DNA of 64,000 nt, from NCBI RefSeq assembly GCF_000422405.1, contig NZ_AULS01000001.1, forward strand, positions 186,001-250,000. Direction: 5' to 3'. Each line of letters starts with the position of its first letter. The stretch's first letter is position 1. Positions 42,131-50,582 of the stretch are shown one piece after another. Origin of the DNA: Microbacterium luticocti DSM 19459. GTDB lineage: Bacteria; Actinomycetota; Actinomycetes; Actinomycetales; Microbacteriaceae. The position numbers were made by a program, and so were the translations under genes. The notes beneath the pieces are model-generated. The model was not told the origin of the DNA, did no database searches, and worked only from the letters and a program-made list of their open reading frames with translations.

Positions 42131-43172
42131 TCTGCGTCCTCTCACCGGTCGGTGTGTCGTCGTCCGTGGTCAGGTGCGGGGCGATGTCCCGCGGGTCCAT
42201 CGTGCCGTCCAGCACCCGTTTGACCTGCTCGACGATCGGCATCTCCACGTGCGCGGCCCGTGCCAGCTGCAGCACGGGCGCCACCGACGCCAGCCCCTCG
42301 GCGGTCTGCTGCATCTGCTTGACCACGTCCTGCAGCTTGTAGCCCTGACCGAGCAGGCGACCGGCGGTGTTGTTGCGGCTCAGCGGTGACTGGCAGGTGG
42401 CGATCAGGTCGCCGAGCCCGGCCAGTCCCTGCAGCGTCTCGGGCTGCGCGCCCTGCGCGACCGCGAAGTCGGTCATCTCGACGAGCCCCCGGGTGATGAT
42501 CGACGCCTTGGTGTTCTCGCCGTAGCCGACGCCGTCGACGATGCCGATGGCCACGGCGATGAGGTTCTTGAGCACCCCGCCGAACTCGGTGCCGATCACG
42601 TCGGTGTTCACATACGTGCGGAAGTACCGGTTGCGCGCTCGTCGCGCGACCGCCTCGGCCGTGGTCTGACTGGTGGATGCCACGACGGCGGCGGTCGGCT
42701 GCTCCCGGGCGATCTCCAGTGCCAGGTTGGGTCCGGATGCCACGGCGATACGGTCGGGGTCGCAGTCGAGCACCTGGTGCAGCACCTGACTCATCCGCAG
42801 GCCGGTGCGCTTCTCGATGCCCTTCATCAGCGACACGATCGGCACGTCGGTGTGCGCGACCAACGCCCGCACCGGTGTGAGGTTCTCACGCGCGGACTGG
42901 CTGGGGACGCACACGTACACCTGCTGTGCCCCGTCGAGGGCGGCGGCGAGGTCGGTGGTGGCCGTCATGCTGCGCGGCAGGTTGATGCCGGGCAGGTACT
43001 GGCTGTTGCGCTTGGCCTCGCTGATCTCATGGGCCAGCTCCGGTCGCCGCGCCCACATGGTCACGTGGGCGCCGCCGTCGGCGAGGATCTTGCCGAACGT
43101 GGTGCCCCAGTTGCCCGCACCCAGCACGGCGACGTGGCCTGCCTCGCGGCCGCGTTCATGTTTAGGAGTCAA
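42030..43172 (-). CDS. gpsA: Glycerol-3-phosphate dehydrogenase [NAD(P)+]
   Basis: GpsA makes sn-glycerol 3-phosphate from dihydroxyacetone phosphate for phospholipids, 380 residues. It starts at TTG 43172, overlapping the plsC end by 11 bases, with AAGGAG 12 bases upstream. NAD site VLGAGNWGTTFGKIL, catalytic GVLKNLIAVAIG and GLAGLGDLIATCQSPLSRN are present. The last roughly 35 residues (GERTQNGQARGGG... to the end) extend past the usual GpsA end and are encoded inside the 5' part of ddl. Confidence 0.95.
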   Translation of the reverse strand: MTPKHERGREAGHVAVLGAGNWGTTFGKILADGGAHVTMWARRPELAHEISEAKRNSQYLPGINLPRSMTATTDLAAALDGAQQVYVCVPSQSARENLTPVRALVAHTDVPIVSLMKGIEKRTGLRMSQVLHQVLDCDPDRIAVASGPNLALEIAREQPTAAVVASTSQTTAEAVARRARNRYFRTYVNTDVIGTEFGGVLKNLIAVAIGIVDGVGYGENTKASIITRGLVEMTDFAVAQGAQPETLQGLAGLGDLIATCQSPLSRNNTAGRLLGQGYKLQDVVKQMQQTAEGLASVAPVLQLARAAHVEMPIVEQVKRVLDGTMDPRDIAPHLTTDDDTPTGERTQNGQARGGGALWRSIQRAFDQLRDGGGSAARDRP

Positions 43173-43923
43173 GACGACCGGTCTCCTTCTGGCCGTGCTC
43201 GGCCGGGTTCCACCGGCGGGCGGGGGCGGGGATGCCGCGGAGCTCGGCGAGCATCTCGGCCAGCCGGTCCATGACGGCCGTGGTCGCGGCGGTCAGCGTC
43301 GCGTTCTGTGTGCCGTGGTAGGCGCTGAGGTCGATGGGGTCCCCGACGACGACCACGACCCGCTTGCGCAGCGGCCACAGCCGCAGCTTGCCGTAGCGGG
43401 GCAGGATCTCCTGCTCGCCCCAGTGCACGAGCGGGATGACCGGGATGTCCCCGCTCATCGCCAAGCGCACGGCACCGGTCTTTCCGCGCATGGGCCACAG
43501 GTCGGGGTCGCGGGTGAGGGTTCCCTCGGGGTAGACGATGACGCCGCGCCCGTGCTCGACGAGCGCACGTGAGGTCTCGAGCGTGTGCCGCGCCGCGGCG
43601 GACGACGACGCGCGCGCGACCGGCACCATTCCGGTGGCGCGCAGGGCCCAGCCGAGCACCGGTACGCGGAACAGGCTCTCTTTCGCCATGAACCGGGGGG
43701 CGCGCCCCAGCCGCCACACCGACGCGGCGACGGTGAGCGGGTCGATCTCGCTGTGATGATTGGTCACCAGCACGTAGGCGCCGGCGCGCGGCAGCTTTTC
43801 GCCGCCCCGGATCTCGATGCGCACGAAGATCCCCAGCACCGGCACGATGATCGCACCGAGCAGCCAGAACACGCTCGGCCGGGTCTTCTCCGCGGACGCG
43901 CGCGGGCGTGTGCGGGCGCCCAT
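43162..43923 (-). CDS. plsC: 1-acyl-sn-glycerol-3-phosphate acyltransferase
   Basis: Lysophosphatidic acid acyltransferase family member of 253 residues that acylates the second position of glycerol phosphate in phospholipid synthesis. It has an N-terminal membrane helix (FWLLGAIIVPVLGIFV), the catalytic NHHSEID (HX4D), FMAKESLFRVPVLGW and the YPEGTLTRD motif. It is followed directly by gpsA, which supplies the glycerol phosphate backbone. Confidence 0.93.
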   Translation of the reverse strand: MGARTRPRASAEKTRPSVFWLLGAIIVPVLGIFVRIEIRGGEKLPRAGAYVLVTNHHSEIDPLTVAASVWRLGRAPRFMAKESLFRVPVLGWALRATGMVPVARASSSAAARHTLETSRALVEHGRGVIVYPEGTLTRDPDLWPMRGKTGAVRLAMSGDIPVIPLVHWGEQEILPRYGKLRLWPLRKRVVVVVGDPIDLSAYHGTQNATLTAATTAVMDRLAEMLAELRGIPAPARRWNPAEHGQKETGRLDS

Positions 43924-43924
43924 G

Positions 43925-45289
43925 TCAGTCCAGGACGTCGAAGTCGGCGCCGAGGGCGGCGAGCTTGTCGAAGAACTTCTCGTAGCCGCGGCTGATGATG
44001 CCGACGTTGCGCACCGTCGACTCCCCTGCCGCCGTCAATGCGGCGATGACGTGGCTGTAGCCGCCGCGCAGGTCGGGCACGGTGATGTCGGCGCCGGTCA
44101 GCGGCGTCGGACCGTTGATGACGGCGGCCTGTTCGAGGTTGCGGCGCGGCACACGGCGCGGGCCGTCCTGCAGCCCGTGCGGGTGCACGACGATGTCGGC
44201 GCCCATCTTCACGAGTGCGTCGGTGAAGCCGAAGCGGTTCTCATAGACCGTCTCGTGCACGATCGATTCGCCGTGCGCCTGCGTGAGGGCCACGATGAGC
44301 GGCTGCTGCCAGTCGGTCATGAACCCGGGGTGCACGTCGGTCTCGACGGTGACCGGGCGCATGTCGCCGCCGCGCCGGAACAGGATGCCGTCTTCGCGGA
44401 TCTGGAAATCGCCGCCGACCTTGCGCAGCACGTTCAGGAACGTGAGCATCTCGGGCTGACGGGCCCCGCCGACGAAGATCTCGCCGTCGGTGGCCAATGC
44501 CGCGCTCGCCCAGCTGGCGGCCTCGTTGCGGTCGAAGATCGCCCGGTGCTCGTAGCCGTCGAGCCGGTCGACGCCCTCGATGAGGATGACCCGGTTCGGC
44601 TCGTACGAGATGATGGCGCCCATCTTCTGCAGCACGGCGATCAGGTCCATGATCTCGGGCTCGATCGCGGCGTTGCGCAGCTCGGTGACACCGGCCGCGC
44701 GCACCGCGGTCAACAGCACCTGCTCGGTCGCGCCGACACTCGGGTAGGGCAGATGGATGCTCGCCCCGTGCAGTCCGTTCGGCGCCGAGAGGCGGATGCC
44801 GGTCGGCAGCTTTTCGACGGCGGCGCCGAACTTGCGCAGCGCGTCGAGGTGGAAATCGATCGGCCGGTCGCCGATACGGCAGCCGCCGAGGTCGGGGATG
44901 AACGCCTGGCCGAGCTGGTGCAGCAGCGGCCCGCAGAACAGGATCGGGATGCGGCTGGCCCCGGCGTGCGCGTCGATCTCCTCCATGTGCGCCGAGGCCA
45001 CATCCGCGGGATCGAGCACGAAGCTGCCTTCATGCTCGCCGTCGGTGACCCGCACACCGTGCACCTCGAGCAGCGACCGCACCACGGCCACGTCGCTGAT
45101 GTCGGGCACGTCGTGCAGGATGCTCGGGCTCTCGCCCAGGAGCGCGGCGACCATGGCCTTGGTGACCAGGTTCTTGGCGCCCTTGACATCCACACGTCCG
45201 CGCAGCGGACGGCCGCCGCGGATGGCGAGGACTTCGCCTGACCCTCCTGTGCGACCGCCGGGGTGCGTGGTGCCGTTCAGGAGTGTCAT
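43925..45289 (-). CDS. murA: UDP-N-acetylglucosamine 1-carboxyvinyltransferase
   Basis: MurA transfers enolpyruvate to UDP-GlcNAc, the first committed step of peptidoglycan synthesis, 454 residues. It has GAKNLVTKAMVAALL near the start, the catalytic Cys in DLGGCRIGDRPIDFH and DLRGGYSHVIAALTA near the end. The stop is 1 base before plsC. The active-site Cys implies normal fosfomycin sensitivity of the enzyme itself. Confidence 0.96.
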   Translation of the reverse strand: MTLLNGTTHPGGRTGGSGEVLAIRGGRPLRGRVDVKGAKNLVTKAMVAALLGESPSILHDVPDISDVAVVRSLLEVHGVRVTDGEHEGSFVLDPADVASAHMEEIDAHAGASRIPILFCGPLLHQLGQAFIPDLGGCRIGDRPIDFHLDALRKFGAAVEKLPTGIRLSAPNGLHGASIHLPYPSVGATEQVLLTAVRAAGVTELRNAAIEPEIMDLIAVLQKMGAIISYEPNRVILIEGVDRLDGYEHRAIFDRNEAASWASAALATDGEIFVGGARQPEMLTFLNVLRKVGGDFQIREDGILFRRGGDMRPVTVETDVHPGFMTDWQQPLIVALTQAHGESIVHETVYENRFGFTDALVKMGADIVVHPHGLQDGPRRVPRRNLEQAAVINGPTPLTGADITVPDLRGGYSHVIAALTAAGESTVRNVGIISRGYEKFFDKLAALGADFDVLD

Positions 45290-45313
45290 GCGATGTGCCT
45301 CACAATGTCGGTC

Positions 45314-45925
45314 TCAGTCGGCGGTCGGCTGCGGCACCGGGATGGTGCGGGGCCTCCACCTTGCGCGTCGCGCCTCGTAGGCGGCGATCTGCTCGTCGTT
45401 GCGGAGGGTGAGCCCGATGTCGTCGAGGCCCTCCAGGAGCCGCCACCTAGTGTAATCGTCGATCGCGAAGGGCACCTGGATGTCGCCGAGCGTGGCGGTG
45501 CACGCCTGCAGGTCGACGGTCACCGACATGCCGGGCTGTGCGTCGATCGCCGCCCACAGCCGCTCCACGTCGGCTTCGGAGACCACGCCGGTGACCAGCC
45601 CCTGCTTGCCGGCGTTGCCACGGAAGATGTCGGCGAACTTCGGGCTGAGCACGGCCCGGAAGCCGTAGTCGCGCAGCGCCCAGACCGCGTGTTCGCGACT
45701 GGACCCGGTGCCGAAGTCGGGGCCGGCGACGAGCACGGATGCGCGGCGGTAGGGCTCCTGGTTCAGCACGAAGTCGGGGTCTTGCCGCCAGTTCGCGAAC
45801 AAGGCATCCTCAAAGCCGGTCTTGGTCACCCGCTTGAGGTAGACGGCGGGGATGATCTGGTCGGTGTCGACGGCCGAGCGGCGCAGCGGGGCGGCGACAC
45901 CCGTGTGCGTGGTGAACTTCTCCAT
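45314..45925 (-). CDS. leuD: 3-isopropylmalate dehydratase small subunit
   Basis: LeuD pairs with LeuC to isomerise 2-isopropylmalate to 3-isopropylmalate in leucine synthesis, 203 residues. Characteristic segments: [35 protein letters not shown] and [17 protein letters not shown]. It starts 3 bases after leuC ends. Confidence 0.97.
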   Translation of the reverse strand: MEKFTTHTGVAAPLRRSAVDTDQIIPAVYLKRVTKTGFEDALFANWRQDPDFVLNQEPYRRASVLVAGPDFGTGSSREHAVWALRDYGFRAVLSPKFADIFRGNAGKQGLVTGVVSEADVERLWAAIDAQPGMSVTVDLQACTATLGDIQVPFAIDDYTRWRLLEGLDDIGLTLRNDEQIAAYEARRARWRPRTIPVPQPTAD

Positions 45926-45928
45926 GGC

Positions 45929-47404
45929 TCAGACCCCCTTCGCCTCGTGTGCCACAGCGGCCGAGGCCACCGGTTCCAGGTCTGCCGGGCTCGACAGCGT
46001 GCCGCGCACGGCGGTGGCGGCCGCCACCAGCGGCGAGACCAGGTGCGTACGCCCACCCTTGCCCTGGCGGCCCTCGAAATTGCGGTTGCTGGTCGAGGCG
46101 CATCGCTCCCCCGGCGCGAGCTGGTCGGGGTTCATGCCCAGACACATCGAGCATCCGGCGAACCGCCATTCCGCGCCGAACTGTTCGAAGACCTTGTCCA
46201 GCCCTTCGGCCTCGGCCTGAAGCCGCACCCGTGCCGACCCGGGCACGACCATGACGCGCACCCCGTCGGCCTTGGTGCGCCCGCGCACGATCGAGGCGAA
46301 CTGACGCAGGTCTTCGATGCGGCTGTTGGTGCACGAGCCCATGAACACGGCGTCGACCGGGATCTGCTTCATCGGCGTGCCCGGCTGCAGGTCCATGTAC
46401 TCCAGCGCACGCTGCGCCGCAGCGCGATCGTTGGGGTCGTCGAACTGCTCGGGCGCGGGCACGACGTCGCTCAGCGAGACGCCCTGGCCCGGGTTGGTGC
46501 CCCAGGTCACGAACGGCTCCAGCTCGTTCGCATCGATGAACACCTCGGCGTCGTAGACCGCGCCTTCGTCCGAGGGCAGGGTGCGCCAGTAGGCGACGGC
46601 GTCGTCCCAGTCCTGCCCGGTCGGCGCGTGCGGTCGCCCCTTCAGGTACGCGAACGTGGTCTCGTCGGGGGCGACCATGCCCGCGCGGGCGCCGGCTTCG
46701 ATCGACATGTTGCAGATCGTCATGCGGCCCTCCATCGACAGGGACCGGATGGCGCTGCCGCGGTATTCGAGCACGTAGCCCTGACCGCCGTTGGTGCCGA
46801 TCTTGGCGATCACGGAGAGGATGATGTCTTTCGCGGTGACACCGGGACGCAACTCGCCCTCGACGGTGATGGCCATGGTCTTGAAGGGCTTGAGCGGCAG
46901 CGTCTGCGTGGCCAGCACATGCTCGACCTCGCTGGTGCCGATGCCGAACGCCATGGCGCCGAAGGCACCGTGCGTCGAGGTGTGACTGTCGCCGCAGACC
47001 ACCGTGATGCCGGGCATGGTCAGACCCAGCTGCGGACCGACCACGTGCACGATGCCCTGTTCTTTGTCACCGAGCGAGTGCAGGCGCACGCCGAACTCGG
47101 CGCAGTTGCGGCGCAGCGTCTCGATCTGGGTGCGGCTGGTCAGATCGGCGATCGGCTTGTCGATGTCGATCGTGGGCGTGTTGTGGTCTTCGGTGGCGAT
47201 GGTCAGATCGGTCCGCCGCACCGGCCGGCCTTCGGCGCGCAGTCCGTCGAACGCCTGGGGGCTGGTGACCTCGTGCACCAGGTGCAGGTCGATGTAGATG
47301 AGGTCGGGCCCTCCGCCCTCACCTTTGACGACGACATGGTCGTCCCAGACCTTCTCGGCCAGGGTGCGGGGATGATCGGGGATCGCCGATGCGGGTGTGC
47401 TCAT
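45929..47404 (-). CDS. leuC: 3-isopropylmalate dehydratase large subunit
   Basis: Aconitase-family 4Fe-4S enzyme of 491 residues that forms the heterodimer with LeuD. Cluster cysteines are visible in [12 protein letters not shown] and [11 protein letters not shown] (CxxC), along with [19 protein letters not shown]. Expression is probably controlled by the leader peptide at 47,472-47,516. Confidence 0.97.
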   Translation of the reverse strand: MSTPASAIPDHPRTLAEKVWDDHVVVKGEGGGPDLIYIDLHLVHEVTSPQAFDGLRAEGRPVRRTDLTIATEDHNTPTIDIDKPIADLTSRTQIETLRRNCAEFGVRLHSLGDKEQGIVHVVGPQLGLTMPGITVVCGDSHTSTHGAFGAMAFGIGTSEVEHVLATQTLPLKPFKTMAITVEGELRPGVTAKDIILSVIAKIGTNGGQGYVLEYRGSAIRSLSMEGRMTICNMSIEAGARAGMVAPDETTFAYLKGRPHAPTGQDWDDAVAYWRTLPSDEGAVYDAEVFIDANELEPFVTWGTNPGQGVSLSDVVPAPEQFDDPNDRAAAQRALEYMDLQPGTPMKQIPVDAVFMGSCTNSRIEDLRQFASIVRGRTKADGVRVMVVPGSARVRLQAEAEGLDKVFEQFGAEWRFAGCSMCLGMNPDQLAPGERCASTSNRNFEGRQGKGGRTHLVSPLVAAATAVRGTLSSPADLEPVASAAVAHEAKGV

Positions 47405-47471
47405 GGGTGTTCGTTCTCCTGAAGAAGCGGGTGAAGCCCACGACGAACTCCGCGACGAGCCTGGGCTGAGA

Positions 47472-47516
47472 TCAGAGCCCGCCGCGGCTGCTAAGGAGGA
47501 GCCGGACGATCCGCAC
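47472..47516 (-). CDS. Leucine-rich leader peptide of leuCD (candidate attenuator)
   Basis: A 14-residue ORF, GTG 47516 to TGA 47472, encodes [14 protein letters not shown] with three consecutive Leu codons and a final Leu. A -10 hexamer TAGCCT (47528-47523) lies about seven bases before the GTG, so the leader could be read from a leaderless mRNA. GGGCT and AGCCC flank the leader stop and can pair, followed by further GC-rich sequence up to leuC. This is the layout of leucine-dependent transcription attenuation, with ribosome stalling at Leu codons when charged tRNA is scarce. Confidence 0.65.
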   Translation of the reverse strand: MRIVRLLLSSRGGL

Positions 47517-47569
47517 CCGCACAGGCTACCACCGCCTTCTGGGCGTGCCGCCCCATGTGACGTGGCCGG

Positions 47570-48568
47570 TCAGGCCGCGGCATCCTTCTTCTTCTCTCGT
47601 CGCGACGCGAGAAGACTGGCGACGGTGGCGACGCCCATGGCGACGACGATGACGACCAGGGATGCCACGGTGGAGATCTCGGGGGCCCATTCGACCGGTT
47701 CGCCGCCGTTCAGGAACGGCAGTTCGTTCACGTGCAGGGCGTGCGCGAACAGCTTGACTCCGATGAACGCGAGGATGAACGCGATGCCGTAGTGCAGGTA
47801 TCGCAGCCGGTCGAGCAGCCCGCCGAGCAGGAAGTAGAGCTGGCGCAGCCCCATCAGCGCGAACAGGTTCGCGGTGAACACGATGAACGGGCTGTGGGTG
47901 ATGCCGAAGATCGCCGGGATCGAGTCGATCGCGAAGATCAGGTCGGTGATGCCGATGGCGATGAACACCAACAGCATCGGCGTGAACACCTTCTTGCCCT
48001 CGACGACGGTGCGCAGCTTGGAGCCGTCGTAGTGGTCGCTGATGTCGACGAACCGACGCAGGAACCGCACCACGCCGGTCTCGGTCTGCGCATCGTCTTC
48101 CTGTTTTCCGGGGAACGCCTGCCGCCAGGCGGTGTACACCAGGAACAGACCGAACAGGTAGAAGATCCAGCTGAAGTTCTCGATGAGCGCGGCGCCGAGC
48201 AGGATGAAGATTCCGCGCAGCACGAGGGCGATGATGATGCCGACCATCAGCACTTCCTGCTGGTAGCGGCGGGGTACCGCGAACTGCGCCATCAGCAGCA
48301 CGAACACGAACAGGTTGTCGACCGACAGGCTGTATTCGGTGAGCCATCCGGCGACGAATTCGCCCGCGGCATCCCCGCTGCCGGTCGCCCACAACAGCAG
48401 CAGCGCGAACACGAGCGCGAGGCCGACGTAGAACGCCACCCACAGGCTCGCCTCTTTCATCGAGGGGATGTGCGGACGCTTGAGGATCAACAGCAGGTCG
48501 GCGGCGAGGATCAGCACCAGCACGATGAGTGCGGTGATCTCGAACCATGCGGGGATCACGAATCCCAT
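47570..48568 (-). CDS. TerC/Alx-family membrane protein
   Basis: Integral membrane protein of 332 residues with about nine helices, from ATG 48568. The TerC half-motifs with membrane Asp residues are clear: EYSLSVDNLFVFVLLM and DLIFAIDSIPAIFGI. A Lys-rich C-terminus ends SRREKKKDAAA. Members export Mn(II) (Alx, MeeF/MeeY) and help metallate secreted enzymes. A manganese riboswitch-like leader upstream supports a Mn role here rather than tellurite resistance. Confidence 0.92.
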   Translation of the reverse strand: MGFVIPAWFEITALIVLVLILAADLLLILKRPHIPSMKEASLWVAFYVGLALVFALLLLWATGSGDAAGEFVAGWLTEYSLSVDNLFVFVLLMAQFAVPRRYQQEVLMVGIIIALVLRGIFILLGAALIENFSWIFYLFGLFLVYTAWRQAFPGKQEDDAQTETGVVRFLRRFVDISDHYDGSKLRTVVEGKKVFTPMLLVFIAIGITDLIFAIDSIPAIFGITHSPFIVFTANLFALMGLRQLYFLLGGLLDRLRYLHYGIAFILAFIGVKLFAHALHVNELPFLNGGEPVEWAPEISTVASLVVIVVAMGVATVASLLASRREKKKDAAA

Positions 48569-48593
48569 GGGGGCCTTTCGAGGGTCGACGGAT

Positions 48594-48692
48594 GCCGAAA
48601 GTCTCTCCCCCGCGTGTCGCGGAGCGCGCCCGGGGATCCGTCGACGGATCCCGTGATGACGAACGCGCAGTGGGTGGGATACTCCCTCTCGC
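48594..48692 (-). promoter_or_regulatory. yybP-ykoY-like (manganese) riboswitch
   Basis: The leader RNA upstream of the TerC gene carries the conserved pieces of the yybP-ykoY class in order: GAGAGGGAGTATCCC at its 5' side (48692-48677), a GTTCGTCATCACG element, a central GATCCGTCGACGGATC hairpin and the 3' element GAGAGACTTTCGGC ending at 48594. A -10-like TAGACT (48704-48699) lies just before the element. Mn(II) binding in this class raises expression of exporters. Identified by eye from the consensus. Confidence 0.72.
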
Positions 48693-48701
48693 CCGGACAG
48701 T

Positions 48702-49355
48702 CTAGCGGTCGGGTCGTGGCCGCAACGGGGAACGGCGCAACGCCGCGTCGAGCGGGATCGCCACCGCCGGCACGACGAGCAGGGACGCCACGACGTCGGT
48801 GGGATGGTGCACCCCCAGGTGCACGCGCGACCAGGCGACCAACAGCACGAAGGCGACACCGACGACCAGGGCGCTCACGCGGCCGCGGTGCCCGGCGAGG
48901 ACGAGCACCACGGCGCAGCACAGTGCGGCCGCGAAGGCGGTGTGTCCGCTCGGAAAGCTGAACGACGCCGGCAGCGGGACGAGCTGCGACGGCAGATCGG
49001 CCGCGTCGGGCCGGGGACGGCGCACGAGCACCTTCATCACCTCGACGACGCCCCACGGGATCGCGAGCAGCAGGCCGGCGCGCACGGCACCGCGCCACGA
49101 GCCGGTGACCAGCATCCCCCAGACCGCGACCAGCAGCCCGATCAACGGCGCCACGGCGGGACCGAGGCCGACGTCGATGATGCGGGCGAGCGCATCGAGC
49201 ACCGGCCCTCCGCCGCCGGCGGCGGCGATCATGCGCAGTTCGGTCGCGTTCCACGCCGGGTCGGCGGCGATCGCCCGGCCGGCGATCAGCACCACGATCA
49301 CGACCAGCACGCCGATCGTCGCGGGTGCGAGAACCCGGGGCCGCGCGGTCGTCAT
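48702..49355 (-). CDS. PAP2-family phosphatase
   Basis: Membrane phosphatase of 217 residues with the three PAP2 motifs: KVLVRRPRP, PSGHTAFA and SRVHLGVHHPTD (catalytic His in motifs 2 and 3). About six helices. Likely acts on a lipid phosphate or undecaprenyl pyrophosphate outside the membrane. The last codons overlap the promoter of the TerC riboswitch leader. Confidence 0.9.
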   Translation of the reverse strand: MTTARPRVLAPATIGVLVVIVVLIAGRAIAADPAWNATELRMIAAAGGGGPVLDALARIIDVGLGPAVAPLIGLLVAVWGMLVTGSWRGAVRAGLLLAIPWGVVEVMKVLVRRPRPDAADLPSQLVPLPASFSFPSGHTAFAAALCCAVVLVLAGHRGRVSALVVGVAFVLLVAWSRVHLGVHHPTDVVASLLVVPAVAIPLDAALRRSPLRPRPDR

Positions 49356-49433
49356 GACCCGAGCCTGTCACATGGACGGGTGCGGGCGGTGCGGCGTGGC
49401 CGACGCGCAGCGGGCGAGGCCGCGCGGATCCGT

Positions 49434-49538
49434 GTCACGGATTCAGGAGATGTCGCGGATTCAGGAGAATTCCGGCGATATCCTCCTGATCCGGTGACAT
49501 CGCCTGATCCGGTGACATCGCCTGATCCGGTGACGTTG
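49434..49538. repeat. 18-bp tandem repeats in two inverted blocks
   Basis: Right block: CCTGATCCGGTGACATCG at 49485-49502 and 49503-49520 (identical) and a degenerate copy at 49521-49538. Left block: CGGATTCAGGAGA at 49438 and 49456, also with an 18-base period, which reads as an imperfect reverse complement of the right unit. The two blocks could fold into a long hairpin around 49,469-49,482. The block lies in the 310-base gap between the PAP2 gene and tRNA-Glu; no gene is credible there. Confidence 0.8.
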
Positions 49539-49634
49539 CCCGAAGGGATGCCGCTGCGCCCGACACGAGAACTGTTGCCGATCAGTTGCCAAAGGCGGCG
49601 TAGAGCGTGCACGGCACCGCGCGGCAGGAATGCG

Positions 49635-49660
49635 AAAACCCCCGGATGACCGGGGGTTTT
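49635..49660. terminator. Intrinsic terminator after tRNA-Glu
   Basis: A perfect 11-base stem (AAAACCCCCGG and CCGGGGGTTTT) with an ATGA loop lies 5 bases beyond the tRNA 3' end on the minus strand and ends in a T run in both directions. It should stop tRNA-Glu transcription and also any rightward transcript. Confidence 0.92.
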
Positions 49661-49665
49661 CTTGT

Positions 49666-49741
49666 TGGTGACCCCAGCGGGATTCGAACCCGCGTTACCG
49701 CCGTGAGAGGGCGGCGTACTAGGCCGCTATACGATGGGGCC
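49666..49741 (-). tRNA. tRNA-Glu (anticodon CTC)
   Basis: A cloverleaf is readable on the minus strand: acceptor GGCCCCA pairs with TGGGGTC, the anticodon stem CCGCC/GGCGG holds loop CTCTCAC (anticodon CTC, codon GAG), the T-loop GTTCGAATC is present, and CCA is encoded at the 3' end. Length 76 bases with CCA. Confidence 0.96.
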
Positions 49742-49856
49742 GTCGCACAACCGTTCAATTATGGCATGCGATCCGGTGCGTGCAAAATCAGCGGAGCCGG
49801 CCGCGGGGCCCCCTCGCGGGTTGCTGCACACCGGCGCGACGCGGTTGACTGGCGCC

Positions 49857-50495
49857 ATGCGAGTGACCAAGCACGAACACGCCGCCCTCGTCGTCGAGAC
49901 CGCCGGAAAGGCCCTCGTGATCGACCCCGGCGTGTATACGAGTCCGATCACCGACATCGGCCATGCCGTCGCCATCGTGATCACTCACCAGCATCCCGAT
50001 CATTGGACACCCGAGCACCTCACCCGCATCCGCCGTGCCGCCGGCGACATTCCGATCTTCGGCCCGGCCGGGGTTGCGGCATCCGCCCCCGGCTTCGAGA
50101 TCACCGTGGTCGCACCCGGTGACACCGTGCGGCTCGCCCCGTTCACCCTGGAGTTCTTCGGCGGGCGTCACGCCGTCATCCACGAGTCGATCCCGGTCAT
50201 CGACAACGTCGGTGTGCTCGTCGACGGCGCGTTCTACTATCCCGGCGACTCGTATGCCGTGCCGCACGGACGGGACGTCGCGCTGCTGGCCGCGCCGGTC
50301 GGAGCCCCGTGGCTGAAGATCGGTGAGGCGATGGACTTCGTGCTCGCCGTCAGACCGCGCCAGGCATTCGGCACCCACGACATGACCCTGTCGACGATCG
50401 GACGCGAAATGGGCCGCGAGCGCCTGAAGTGGGCGGTCGAGCAGCACGGCGGCGAGTTCGTCGTGCTCGAGCCGGGCGAGTCCGCCGACATCTGA
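49857..50495 (+). CDS. MBL-fold metallo-hydrolase (UlaG-like)
   Basis: Metallo-beta-lactamase-fold protein of 212 residues. The ATG at 49857 is chosen because the conserved domain starts at once (MRVTKHEHAALVV). It has the zinc motif THQHPDHWTPEH and later metal ligands in GGRHAVIHE, YYPGDSY and FGTHD, as in small UlaG/RomA-like hydrolases. The substrate is unknown. Its last codons and the next bases are part of a 25-base direct repeat. Confidence 0.85.
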   Translation: MRVTKHEHAALVVETAGKALVIDPGVYTSPITDIGHAVAIVITHQHPDHWTPEHLTRIRRAAGDIPIFGPAGVAASAPGFEITVVAPGDTVRLAPFTLEFFGGRHAVIHESIPVIDNVGVLVDGAFYYPGDSYAVPHGRDVALLAAPVGAPWLKIGEAMDFVLAVRPRQAFGTHDMTLSTIGREMGRERLKWAVEQHGGEFVVLEPGESADI

Positions 50496-50534
50496 CGGCG
50501 TTCATCCCCTCCGCCGACATCTGACGGCGTTCAT
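50481..50534. repeat. 25-bp direct repeat at the end of the MBL gene
   Basis: The 25 bases from 50481 (TCCGCCGACATCTGACGGCG and five more) recur exactly at 50510-50534, with 4 bases between the copies. The first copy contains the MBL-hydrolase stop codon, so the repeat looks like a local slippage duplication of the gene end. Confidence 0.9.
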
Positions 50535-50582
50535 AGCCGGCGCAGGGCGTGCGCTGATGCCGCGCCCCTACCGTCGCATGTC

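Noticed and set aside
45263..47422. 719-codon + strand frame opposite leuC-leuD
   Set aside because: Antisense shadow of two certain leucine genes.
49485..49538. CRISPR-like array
   Set aside because: Units are directly adjacent with no spacers, and no cas genes are present.
49352..49612. Possible 86-residue repeat protein (VTGSGD units) on the minus strand
   Set aside because: The apparent repeats only translate the 18-bp tandem repeat; no ribosome site and no conserved domain.
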